This document shows, one piece after another, positions 28,219-35,802 of a DNA stretch of 64,000 bases. The notes below the pieces were generated by a model. That model made no database searches, had not been told where the DNA came from, and saw only the letters and a list, made by a program, of their open reading frames with translations. The DNA lies in assembly GCA_029960065.1 (NCBI GenBank), contig JASCOF010000001.1, positions 62,001 to 126,000 of the forward strand, given 5' to 3'. The position numbers and the translations under genes are program-made. The stretch's first letter is position 1, and each line of letters opens with the position of its first letter. This DNA is from Flavobacteriaceae bacterium PS02336 (GTDB lineage: Bacteria; Bacteroidota; Bacteroidia; Flavobacteriales; Flavobacteriaceae).

Positions 28219-28457
28219 TTGCCACAGATTAAAAGGATTAAAAGGATTTTTAAAGAATATTTTAAACAAACTTAATCCTTAAAGTTTGTCATTTCGACGA
28301 AGGAGAAATCTTCACCAGTAAATCTACAAAGATGGGATTCTAGTTGCGGAGCTACTTTTGAAGATTTGCTTCGCCAGTTCGCTATCGCTCGAGTCTCCTT
28401 CGTCCAAATGACATAAAATGAGAAAAAAAAATCATTTTAATCCTTTTAATCTGTGGC
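28219..28457. repeat. Nested palindromic repeats between convergent genes
   Basis: An outer pair of the 'CCACAGATTAAAAGGATT' family (GCCACAGATT near 28219, AATCTGTGGC near 28447-28456) encloses a second palindromic element at 28285-28413: TTTGTCATTTCGACGAAGG at the left, CCTTCGTCCAAATGACA at the right. The inner element's centre (TACAAAGATGGGATTCTAG) resembles those at 32121-32227 and 34421-34516. Confidence 0.65.
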
Positions 28458-28464
28458 AAAAAAA

Positions 28465-29625
28465 CTATTTCAAACTAACTTTCTTCCCAGTTTCTGCAGC
28501 TTTATAGATCGCATTAATGATTTTAACATCTTTAATTCCTTCTTCGCCTGTAATATGATTTGGAAGTTTTTTGTTTGCTAAAATCACTTTACAAATCTCA
28601 TCCATTTGAGTTTGCTGTTGGTTTATGACCGGAAAATTAAATGCTTTTCCATCAGATCTTTTACCTACAAAAGGACCGTAGCTTACAGCAGGACTCATTT
28701 CAAAGAAACCTTCATCTGCAGCGGCGTGAAATCTATCAATTCCAAAACCATAAGAACTGCTGCAATTGGCAACAGCGCCGCTTGGAAATTCCATCTGCCA
28801 GGTAATATTTTCTTCGACTTGCGTAAATCGTTTTTTATTATTTACGGTTCCAAACTGTGCTGTAACAGCAATTGGTTCTTCGCCTAAAACATAGCGCGAA
28901 ACCTGAATGCAATAAACACCTAAATTGATTAATGGACCGCCTCCTGCTAGTTTTTTAGTAATTCTCCATTCATTACGGTCATTCAAATTGACAGCTTTAT
29001 TAAGATCTTTAAAATCATAAGTACTATAACCTAGTGAAGCTTCGATATAGCGAACCTGTCCAAGAACTTTTTCTTGTCCTAATCTTTTTACCTCTAAATG
29101 ATTCGGTTCATAATGCAAACGATATCCCATTGCCAGTTGTACGTTATTATCGTTGCAGGTTTTGATCATTTCTTCACAATCCTCAATAGTTATTGCCATT
29201 GGTTTTTCGACAATAACATGTTTTCCTGCCTTTGCGGCGCGGACAGTAAATTCTTTATGAAGTGCGTTTGGAGTCACAACATACACTAAATCAATATCTT
29301 TGTTTTTTACTATAGAATCAAAATTTTCATAATTGTAAATGTTCTTTTCAGGAATGTTATATTTCTTTTTCCAAGTTTCGGCTTTAGACGGTGTTCCAGT
29401 AACAATTCCAGCAAGCTGGCAATACTCAGAAACCTGAAGTGCTTCCGCTAATAAAGAAGCGTAGTTTCCTAAACGGCACAAAGCAATATTTAATTTTTTT
29501 CCGGTATAAGGGATATGAGTTTTTTCGGTTTCGCTTAAAAAAGAAGGCAGCGTAGTCATAACAACCGAAGCGCCAACGCCAAGTCCAAATTTATTTACAA
29601 AAGAGCGTCTTGAAATTTTTTCCAT
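28465..29625 (-). CDS. Tat-exported Gfo/Idh/MocA-family oxidoreductase
   Basis: The 386-residue protein begins with a twin-arginine signal (ISRRSFVNKFGLGVGASVVM), so it is probably exported folded to the periplasm. Then come a Rossmann NAD(P)-binding domain, a VTPNALHKEF stretch, the family hallmark EKPMAI, and the GFO_IDH_MocA C-terminal domain (LAGGGPLINLGVYCIQ). The layout is like periplasmic glucose-fructose oxidoreductase with tightly held NADP. The substrate cannot be read from sequence. It is convergent with the FAD oxidase gene and separated from it by repeats. Confidence 0.85.
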   Translation of the reverse strand: MEKISRRSFVNKFGLGVGASVVMTTLPSFLSETEKTHIPYTGKKLNIALCRLGNYASLLAEALQVSEYCQLAGIVTGTPSKAETWKKKYNIPEKNIYNYENFDSIVKNKDIDLVYVVTPNALHKEFTVRAAKAGKHVIVEKPMAITIEDCEEMIKTCNDNNVQLAMGYRLHYEPNHLEVKRLGQEKVLGQVRYIEASLGYSTYDFKDLNKAVNLNDRNEWRITKKLAGGGPLINLGVYCIQVSRYVLGEEPIAVTAQFGTVNNKKRFTQVEENITWQMEFPSGAVANCSSSYGFGIDRFHAAADEGFFEMSPAVSYGPFVGKRSDGKAFNFPVINQQQTQMDEICKVILANKKLPNHITGEEGIKDVKIINAIYKAAETGKKVSLK

Positions 29626-30122
29626 ACAATGATTCTTAAAAAATTAAATACTCTTAATTAGTACCCTCGTTTTAAGAAATGTTACATTTGTAATGATGAT
29701 TTAAGCAATTGTAAAGAGTTCCGCAAAGATTCTTCTGCCACAGATTAAAGGATTAAAAAAGATTTTTGTTCACATAAATTGAGCAGATTTAATTTTACAA
29801 AAGCGGCGTAAATTTTTTTTGGCGTAATCAAAATCTGCATTATCTGCTAAGTCTGCGTGAGAAAAAATATAGTTACAGATTAAAGAAAAAAACACGACCG
29901 TAATCTGTGAAATCAGAGGCAAAAATAAATTAGAGAGAATTCGTGAATTTGTGGCTAAAAAACTTCCATTATTAGTGTCTTTACAGCAGAAAAAATAATT
30001 CGTGAAATCGTGGCAAAAAAAAATCACGTTTCATAAATTTGATTTAACGATAAAATTTGCATTATTTGCAAAATAAAACAGAAACGACTGAATTAAATTA
30101 ATTTATAACAGCAAAACAATAT
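29626..30122. repeat. Gene-free 497-bp gap with degenerate 'CCACAGATT' repeats
   Basis: This divergent intergenic region between the oxidoreductase and the permease contains many short words of the 'CCACAGATTAAAG', 'TCTGCGTGAGAAAA', 'AATTCGTGAAATCGTGGC' type in both orientations. An open frame on the minus strand across it reads only repeat-derived sequence and is not counted as a gene. No clear promoter was identified. Confidence 0.6.
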
Positions 30123-32054
30123 ATGGCATTTTCAAGTTTATTCCGAAAGAAAACAGTACAGGATATTCTGAAGCAGGTTGCGCAGAACGAAACAGACGGT
30201 CATAATGCCTTAGGAAAACATTTGACAACTAGAGATTTAACGGCTTTTGGAATAGCAGCTATTGTTGGAGCAGGAATTTTTAGCACAATTGGAAAAGCCA
30301 GCGCAGACGGTGGACCAGCAGTAATTTTCTTATTCTTATTTACCGCTTTAGCGTGTAGTTTCGCAGCTTTCGCTTATGCCGAGTTTGCTTCGATGGTACC
30401 GGTTTCAGGAAGTGCTTACACGTATTCGTATGTTGCTTTTGGAGAATTAATTGCTTGGATTATCGGTTGGGCATTAATTATGGAATATGCCGTCGGAAAT
30501 ATAACGGTCGCCATATCTTGGAGTGATTATTTTACAGGACTGCTCCAGAGTGGCGGAATTCATCTCCCGGAATGGATTCAGATGGATTATCTAACTGCTT
30601 CAAACGGATTTAGAGATGCCGAAGCTCTTATGCGAGGCGGAAAATCATTCGAAAATTTAAGTACAGCTTTGCAGCAAGCACACACAGCCTGGACAACAGC
30701 ACCAACTTTAGGATCATTTCATTTTGTGACTGATTTACCAGCTTTATTTATCATCATCTTAATTACAGCCTTGGTTTATCGAGGAATGAAGGAATCTCGT
30801 AATGCAAGTAACTTAATGGTTGTGGTGAAACTTTGCGTAGTACTTTTAGTAATTGCAGTAGGTGTGTTTTATGTAGATACAGCAAACTGGGATCCTTTTG
30901 CGCCAAATGGAGTTGGAGGAGTTTTAAAAGGAGTTTCAGCCGTTTTCTTTGCTTACATTGGTTTTGATGCCATTTCGACAACTGCCGAAGAGTGTAAAAA
31001 TCCGCAGCGTGATTTACCACGCGGAATGATGTGGGCGATTATCATTTGTACAATACTTTATATTGCTATTGCTTTGGTTTTAACCGGAATGGTAAAATAT
31101 CACGAATTAAATGTTGGAGATCCTCTGGCGTTTGTATTCGATAAATTAGATTTAAAATGGATGTCAGGAATTATTGCCGTGAGTGCAGTTGTGGCAATGG
31201 CGAGCGTTTTATTGGTTTTTCAAATGGGACAGCCTCGTATTTGGATGAGCATGAGCCGTGATGGTTTATTGCCAAAGAAATTTTCTACAGTTCACCCAAA
31301 ATTTAAAACACCATCTTTTGCTACAATTGTGACCGGTTTTGTGGTTGCAGTTCCAGCTTTGTTTTTGAATTTGACAATGGTAACCGATTTGTGCAGCATC
31401 GGAACTTTATTTGCTTTTGTGCTAGTTTGTGCTGGAGTTTTAGTTCTGCAGAACAAACCTGAGATTCCAAGAGGAAAATTCAAAACACCTTATGTCAATT
31501 CAAAATATATTTTACCAGTTTTAATGATTGCTGGATTGTATTATGCATTTGCGTTCAATAATAAAGCGACAAAGGCGTTTATCAATAACGAACCGCAGAT
31601 TTATGATGCAACTTCGATTGTAACCTCTTTAGATAAATCAGAATCAGAGCAGGTTTTTAAATACTTAGAAAGTATCGAAGTAAACAATAAAACTGCTGAA
31701 ACATCAGATTTAGAACATTTATTAGGACAATATCAAGACGACGAAGCAAAATATGCGGAAGTTGTAAAAGGCTTACCACTTTCTGATTCTGCAAAATACG
31801 AATCAGGTTTCAGTTTATTCAAACACAAAATTCCAATGTGGATATTCTTATTCGTTTTGGTTGGATTGGCAGTTTGGGCGTTTAGAAGAAATCTATCTTT
31901 AATTCCGCTTTTAGGATTAATCTGCTGTCTTTACATGATGGCAGAATTAAGCGTTTGGAACTGGATTTATTTTACAATTTGGTTATTGATTGGACTATTT
32001 ATTTACTTTACTTACAGCAGAAAAAACAGTAAACTTAATGTTGTGAAGTTATAA
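30123..32054 (+). CDS. APC-superfamily amino acid permease with a large soluble insert
   Basis: The 643-residue membrane protein resembles YfnA/CAT-type cationic amino acid transporters: TTRDLTAFGIAAIVGAGIFS, PAVIFLFLFTALACSFAAF, SMVPVSGSAYTYSYVAFGE, FFAYIGFDAISTTAEE and RIWMSMSRDGLLP. About twelve to fourteen membrane segments are visible. Unlike typical members it carries a ~90-residue hydrophilic stretch (~479-569, rich in Glu, Asp and Ser) between late membrane segments. Substrate inferred only to family level. A hairpin terminator follows at 32080-32117. Confidence 0.88.
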   Translation: MAFSSLFRKKTVQDILKQVAQNETDGHNALGKHLTTRDLTAFGIAAIVGAGIFSTIGKASADGGPAVIFLFLFTALACSFAAFAYAEFASMVPVSGSAYTYSYVAFGELIAWIIGWALIMEYAVGNITVAISWSDYFTGLLQSGGIHLPEWIQMDYLTASNGFRDAEALMRGGKSFENLSTALQQAHTAWTTAPTLGSFHFVTDLPALFIIILITALVYRGMKESRNASNLMVVVKLCVVLLVIAVGVFYVDTANWDPFAPNGVGGVLKGVSAVFFAYIGFDAISTTAEECKNPQRDLPRGMMWAIIICTILYIAIALVLTGMVKYHELNVGDPLAFVFDKLDLKWMSGIIAVSAVVAMASVLLVFQMGQPRIWMSMSRDGLLPKKFSTVHPKFKTPSFATIVTGFVVAVPALFLNLTMVTDLCSIGTLFAFVLVCAGVLVLQNKPEIPRGKFKTPYVNSKYILPVLMIAGLYYAFAFNNKATKAFINNEPQIYDATSIVTSLDKSESEQVFKYLESIEVNNKTAETSDLEHLLGQYQDDEAKYAEVVKGLPLSDSAKYESGFSLFKHKIPMWIFLFVLVGLAVWAFRRNLSLIPLLGLICCLYMMAELSVWNWIYFTIWLLIGLFIYFTYSRKNSKLNVVKL

Positions 32055-32079
32055 GTTAAGAGCCTAAAAATTATAAATG

Positions 32080-32117
32080 AAAAGCCGTTCTGAAATTCAT
32101 CAGAATGGCTTTTTTAT
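32080..32117 (+). terminator. Terminator after the amino acid permease
   Basis: AAAAGCCGTTCTG pairs with CAGAATGGCTTTT (one G-T pair) around a short loop and runs into TTTTTT. Confidence 0.75.
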
Positions 32118-32120
32118 TTC

Positions 32121-32227
32121 ATTTTTGTCATCCTGAGGAACGAAGGATCACACTCGTGACTCGACAAAGATTGGCGATTTAGTTTGCGGATTTTCTTATG
32201 TGATCCTTCCTCCGTCAGGATGACAAA
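32121..32227. repeat. Palindromic intergenic repeat, 'TCATCCTGAGGAACGAAGG' family
   Basis: The left arm TTTGTCATCCTGAGG...GATCACA (from 32124) is answered by TGTGATCC...TCAGGATGACAAA (to 32227), with mismatches inside. The centre (GACAAAGATTGGCGATTTAG) matches the copy at 34421-34516, which has a perfect stem. Confidence 0.75.
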
Positions 32228-32254
32228 CAGAACGTTTAGAATTTAAAAAAAACT

Positions 32255-33499
32255 TTAGCGAATCTCTGCGAAAACCTCTTTGCGAACCGCTGCGGAATTT
32301 AAAATCCCAAGCTCAACCATACATTTTTTCATCATTTCATAAGTACGATCAATATCATTATCCAAACCAATAGAAAAACGAATCAAGCCATCGGTTAATC
32401 CCATTTCCTTTTGTTCTTCCAACGGAATTTCACTTGAAGTTGAGGTTCCCGGTGCGCTAAACAGCGTTTTATAAAAACCCAAACTTACAGCCAGATATCC
32501 AAGGTTGCGTTCCTGCATTAATTCCATTAATTCATTAGCTTTCTCTAAAGTTCCAACGTCAATCGTCAACATTCCGCCAAAACCATATTCAGGATTAATC
32601 ATCGTTTTGTACAATTCATGACTCGGATGACTTTTTAAACCGGGATAAACCGTTTTCAAACCGTCTTTTTCAAATTGGTCCGCCAGAAAATGTGCGTTAT
32701 GACTATGCTGTTTAATTCGGATATGAAGCGTTCTAAGGTTTTTCATCACACTTGCCGAACGTAAACTGTCCATTGTTGGACCCAAAAGCATACTTGCACC
32801 AGAATTTACATTTTTCAAAGCATTAATAAACTCTTTTGATGCACAAGTCACACCGCCAACAGTATCACTGCTTCCGTTAATGTATTTTGTCAAACTATGA
32901 ATCACGATATCAGCGCCCAATTTTGCAGGAGAAACGGATAAAGGTGAAAACGTATTATCGACAACCAATTTCAAATTATGTTTTTTTGCAATTTTAGCCA
33001 AACCCGCAATATCGGCAACTTCCAATAACGGATTACTAACCGTTTCACAATACAAAACTTTCGTATTTGGCGTAATTGCCGCTTCAACAACATCGAGTTT
33101 TGTAATGTCTACAAAGCTCGTTTCAATCCCAAATCTTGGAGTAAAGTTTTTTAGAAAAGCATAAGTGCCACCATAAATAGTTCGGCTCGAAACAATGTGA
33201 TCGCCCGCACCGCAAAGCTGTAATAGAGTAGGTGTAATCGCTCCCATTCCAGAAGCCGAAACATTTGCTGTTTCCGTTCCTTCCATCGCTGCCAAAGCCT
33301 GATCCAAATACAAATTACTTGGCGACGAATGGCGCGAATACAAATAACAGCCTTCCATATTTCCCTCGAAAGTATCAAACATAGTTTTCGCCGAAAGAAA
33401 AGTATAAGTCGAAGAATCAGAAATCGACGGATTCACACCGCCAAATTCACCAAAGTATTGCAAATCCTGAATTTTATCTGCTGGGTTAAAGTTTTTCAT
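32255..33499 (-). CDS. Cys/Met metabolism PLP-dependent enzyme (gamma-synthase/gamma-lyase family)
   Basis: This 414-residue protein belongs to the family of cystathionine gamma-synthase, O-acetylhomoserine sulfhydrylase and methionine gamma-lyase. The PLP lysine lies in VIHSLTKYINGSSDTVGG and the cofactor region in LVVDNTFSPL. YSRHSSPSN stands where YSRxxNPT is usual. The position occupied by the hallmark cysteine of methionine gamma-lyase reads TIYGGTY, which argues against a classic gamma-lyase. It diverges from an Lrp/AsnC regulator, an arrangement also known for methionine-degradation genes. The exact reaction is open. Confidence 0.82.
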   Translation of the reverse strand: MKNFNPADKIQDLQYFGEFGGVNPSISDSSTYTFLSAKTMFDTFEGNMEGCYLYSRHSSPSNLYLDQALAAMEGTETANVSASGMGAITPTLLQLCGAGDHIVSSRTIYGGTYAFLKNFTPRFGIETSFVDITKLDVVEAAITPNTKVLYCETVSNPLLEVADIAGLAKIAKKHNLKLVVDNTFSPLSVSPAKLGADIVIHSLTKYINGSSDTVGGVTCASKEFINALKNVNSGASMLLGPTMDSLRSASVMKNLRTLHIRIKQHSHNAHFLADQFEKDGLKTVYPGLKSHPSHELYKTMINPEYGFGGMLTIDVGTLEKANELMELMQERNLGYLAVSLGFYKTLFSAPGTSTSSEIPLEEQKEMGLTDGLIRFSIGLDNDIDRTYEMMKKCMVELGILNSAAVRKEVFAEIR

Positions 33500-33590
33500 A
33501 TAGTTAGTTTTTGTTTGTTTTGTTTCAAGTTTTAAGTTTTATGTTTTAAGTTTCAACAACCTGAAACTTGAAACCTGAAACATTTTTTTA

Positions 33591-33686
33591 GGAGCTATTT
33601 CCTGCTATCCGTTTCAATCTTTTGTGTCTCGTTAAAGAAACGAGACACAAAAGGATTTCCACTTCTATCAGGGCTAGGGGCTATTT
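33591..33686 (+). ncRNA. Candidate structured RNA element, copy 1
   Basis: The stretch begins GGAGCTATTTCCTGCTATCC and ends TCTATCAGGGCTAGGGG. Between them is a perfect 14-bp hairpin, TTTTGTGTCTCGTT (33620-33633) with AACGAGACACAAAA (33639-33652). A second sequence with the same framework but another centre lies at 56884-56983. Conserved flanks around a variable hairpin suggest a structured RNA or a mobile palindromic element. It may be the Flavo-1 RNA described in Flavobacteria, but I cannot confirm that from memory. It also accounts for the core of the 382-bp gap between 33500 and 33881. Confidence 0.35.
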
Positions 33687-33794
33687 TCAAAAGAAATTCT
33701 ATTCAAAGTAAATTGTAATTAGAAAATTAATCAACTATAAAATGAAAAATTAGATTTTAAAACTATTAATATGTTTTTATTATGATTTTTAATC

Positions 33795-33802
33795 TAAATT
33801 TG
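33795..33802 (+). promoter_or_regulatory. -7 promoter box (TAAATTTG) of the Lrp-family gene
   Basis: TAnnTTTG match 79 bp before the start at 33882, in the divergent region shared with the PLP enzyme gene. Confidence 0.5.
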
Positions 33803-33881
33803 ATCTGAGAAACACAGTTTAATAGATTTTCTTTCTTCTGTGATAAACTATCAACCATCAACCTAAAACCGTCAACTAAAA

Positions 33882-34340
33882 ATGACTCTAGACGAAATCG
33901 ATAAAAAACTCTTGGTTTTACTGCAAACCGATAGTAAAAAAACAAACAAAGAATTGTCTTTAAAACTCAATCTTTCGGTAACTGCAGTTTATGAAAGAAT
34001 CAAAAAACTCGAGCGCGAAGGAATCATAAAAAGCTACGCAGCGTTAGTAGATAAATCTAAAATTGAAAAAGGTTTTGTGGTTTTCTGCCATTTAAAATTG
34101 ATTCAGCATACAAAAGAATTCCTAACCAAATTCGAAAGCGAAGTCATTAAACTAAACGAAGTTTTAGAATGCCATCACGTAAGTGGCGATTACGATTATA
34201 TTCTGAAAGTCTTAGTAAAAGATATGGAAGCTTACAGGGAATTTTTAGTCACAAAACTTACGAGTTTACAACATATTGGAAGCACGCAAAGCATGTTTAT
34301 GATTAGCGAAGTGAAGAATTCGACGGTGATTTCTTTTTAG
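33882..34340 (+). CDS. Lrp/AsnC-family transcriptional regulator
   Basis: The 152-residue protein has the AsnC-type HTH (residues ~1-60: LDEIDKKLLVLLQTDSKKTN, LNLSVTAVYERIKKLEREGI) and a C-terminal RAM effector domain (~65-150, with CHHVSGDYDYILKVLVKDM). Such proteins sense amino acids and commonly control a divergent neighbour, here the Cys/Met-type PLP enzyme, so sulfur amino acid control is inferred. Confidence 0.92.
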   Translation: MTLDEIDKKLLVLLQTDSKKTNKELSLKLNLSVTAVYERIKKLEREGIIKSYAALVDKSKIEKGFVVFCHLKLIQHTKEFLTKFESEVIKLNEVLECHHVSGDYDYILKVLVKDMEAYREFLVTKLTSLQHIGSTQSMFMISEVKNSTVISF

Positions 34341-34386
34341 AGGAACTAAGATTCTAAGTTGCTGAGGTTCTAAGGTTTTTTCTGTA

Positions 34387-34404
34387 GAGACGCACAGCAG
34401 TGCG
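34387..34404. repeat. Short hairpin GACGCACAGCAGTGCGTC
   Basis: GACGCAC and GTGCGTC flank a 4-nt loop just past the Lrp-family gene. It may work as a terminator-like stem but has no T-run, and it adjoins a larger palindromic repeat. Confidence 0.5.
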
Positions 34405-34420
34405 TCTAACGTCCAGTTTT

Positions 34421-34516
34421 TCATCCTGAGGAACGAAGGATCACACGCGGAACTCTACAAAAATTGGCGATTTTGCATGAGGAGCTTCTAGTGTGATCCT
34501 TCGTTCCTCAGGATGA
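34421..34516. repeat. Perfect 26-bp inverted repeat, 'TCATCCTGAGGAACGAAGG' family
   Basis: The arm at 34421-34446 (TCATCCTGAGGAACGAAGG...) is exactly complementary to the arm at 34491-34516 around a 44-nt centre (TACAAAAATTGGCGATTTTG). Related elements lie at 32121-32227 and 28285-28413. With the small hairpin before it, this accounts for most of the 34341-34677 gap. Confidence 0.8.
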
Positions 34517-34651
34517 CTAGCTTGCGTACACACTTTGCAACTGTACTCCCGCTAGCTATTGGGATTGCGAGATAAAAAAACAAATAAATTTTGTGTATTT
34601 GAGCCTTTGTGGCAGAAAAAAAAATTAACATAATTGAATCATTATAAATCT

Positions 34652-34659
34652 TAAATTTG
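34652..34659 (+). promoter_or_regulatory. -7 promoter box (TAAATTTG) of the toxin-antitoxin pair
   Basis: TAnnTTTG match 18 bp before the antitoxin ATG, with TTG 15 bp upstream. It lies over a possible upstream TTG start, which supports the ATG at 34678. Confidence 0.55.
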
Positions 34660-34677
34660 AGTTTAAATACAAACAAA

Positions 34678-34923
34678 ATGGAAACGAAAGAATTAAGACG
34701 CAAGCTTATCAAAGATTTTGGGAAATTCATAGACGACGATTCAAAATTAGAGATTTTAGAAAGCGTTTTTGATGCAATAAATCACGATGAAAAAGATTCA
34801 ATTGTTCCTGATTCGCATTACAATTTGGTTGCAGAGGAAAGAGAAAAGTATCTTTCTGGCAATCATGAAGCAAGTTCTTGGGAAGAAGCAGAAAAACGTT
34901 TGAATTTAAAATATGGTTTTTAA
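34678..34923 (+). CDS. Type II antitoxin-like protein
   Basis: The 81-residue protein (METKELRRKLIKDFGKFIDD at the start) is small and acidic. Its end, SWEEAEKRLNLKYGF, resembles that of short addiction-module antitoxins whose C-terminus wraps the toxin. I choose the ATG at 34678 because the TTG at 34657 lies within the -7 box. It overlaps the next gene by 11 bp. The call rests mostly on the pairing with a RelE/ParE-type protein. Confidence 0.72.
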   Translation: METKELRRKLIKDFGKFIDDDSKLEILESVFDAINHDEKDSIVPDSHYNLVAEEREKYLSGNHEASSWEEAEKRLNLKYGF

Positions 34924-35203
34924 AATTATAATTTTACCATTAGCAGAAAAAGAAATTGATGAATCTATTGAATTTTACGAAAGTAGAAGTAAAGGTTTAG
35001 GAAAACAATTTCTAACTTATTTAAAATCTTATCTCAAAGTTTTAAAAACAAATCCAGAATTATTTGAAATTAAAAAGCAGCCGGGTTATCGTGAAATGAC
35101 TTTGGTTAAATTTCCATTTGTTATTATTTATGAGATCATCGGAAATGAAATAGTAATTTATTCTGTATTTCACACTTCTAGAAATCCAGAAAAGAAACCT
35201 TGA
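34913..35203 (+). CDS. RelE/ParE-superfamily toxin
   Basis: The 96-residue basic protein has the ParE/RelE layout: ILPLAEKEIDESIEFYES at the N-terminus, a helical middle, then KQPGYREMTLVKFPFVIIYE and the final strand IVIYSVFHTSRNPEKKP. Family members either block gyrase or cleave mRNA; which one cannot be told here. The overlap with the upstream antitoxin gene is typical of such modules. Confidence 0.85.
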   Translation: MVFKIIILPLAEKEIDESIEFYESRSKGLGKQFLTYLKSYLKVLKTNPELFEIKKQPGYREMTLVKFPFVIIYEIIGNEIVIYSVFHTSRNPEKKP

Positions 35204-35238
35204 TTTTAATTCGAATATATTATAATTTTTAATGTAAA

Positions 35239-35616
35239 ATGGTCATGCAGGAATGGGAACCAATATCTTTAGATGAACTTTATGTAGAGATTTTAAAAAC
35301 AGAAAAAGATTTGAGCGGAGAATTGAAAAATTTCTGGAATTTAATTAAAATCGATCCAATAAAATGGAAAGAAAAAGAATTCGGAGAAATGGGAGGAGGG
35401 TTCTGGGTTGTGGCTATTTGTGGTTCTCAAGTAATATGGTATAATGATATTGAAGAAGGCTTTAATATTTCTACATATAAAATATTTGGAGAAATCGAAA
35501 AATATTGGTGTAATCAGGATGAACTTGTTTGTTCAATTACTAAACTATATGAAATGATTAAATCGGCTGAGTATTTAATGAACAGATTTCGAGGTACTCA
35601 AGAAAGTCTGCAATAA
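35239..35616 (+). CDS. Conserved hypothetical protein beside the toxin-antitoxin pair
   Basis: I do not recognise a named family for this 125-residue soluble acidic protein. It has no signal peptide. The most distinctive stretch is EMGGGFWVVAICGSQVIWYN followed by DIEEGFNIS; it is rich in aromatic residues and reminds me of small immunity-type proteins, which is only an impression. The start may be 35239 or the Met two codons later. It follows the toxin gene by 35 bp. Confidence 0.65.
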   Translation: MVMQEWEPISLDELYVEILKTEKDLSGELKNFWNLIKIDPIKWKEKEFGEMGGGFWVVAICGSQVIWYNDIEEGFNISTYKIFGEIEKYWCNQDELVCSITKLYEMIKSAEYLMNRFRGTQESLQ

Positions 35617-35631
35617 AAAAGTAAATAAAAA

Positions 35632-35656
35632 CTTTGCGACGCTGCGTCTTTGCGAG
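35632..35656. repeat. 'CGCAAAG' family repeat, single arm
   Basis: CTTTGCGACGCTGCGTCTTT (from 35632) followed by GCGAG matches one arm of the inverted repeat at 3951-4033. Further degenerate sequence (CTTCGAGCCTTCGTGGCAG) follows. Confidence 0.5.
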
Positions 35657-35767
35657 ATTAAAAAGCAAAAAACTTTGTGCCTTCGAGCCTTCGTGGCAGA
35701 AAACCTTCAACCCAAAATTTCACACAAAAAACATTGAAAATTAAACTTCAAACAAAACTTTATTCCT

Positions 35768-35775
35768 TAATTTTG
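35768..35775 (+). promoter_or_regulatory. lpdA -7 promoter box (TAATTTTG)
   Basis: TAnnTTTG match 27 bp before the lpdA start. Confidence 0.55.
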
Positions 35776-35802
35776 TAACCGCTAAAATAAAAACAAAATA
35801 CT

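Noticed and set aside
29770-30027. 85-residue open frame on the minus strand
   Set aside because: It is built from the degenerate CCACAGATT-type repeats in the gap and has no protein-family character.
32121-34516. CRISPR array
   Set aside because: The repeated elements are palindromic, about 100 bp, irregularly spaced and without cas genes.
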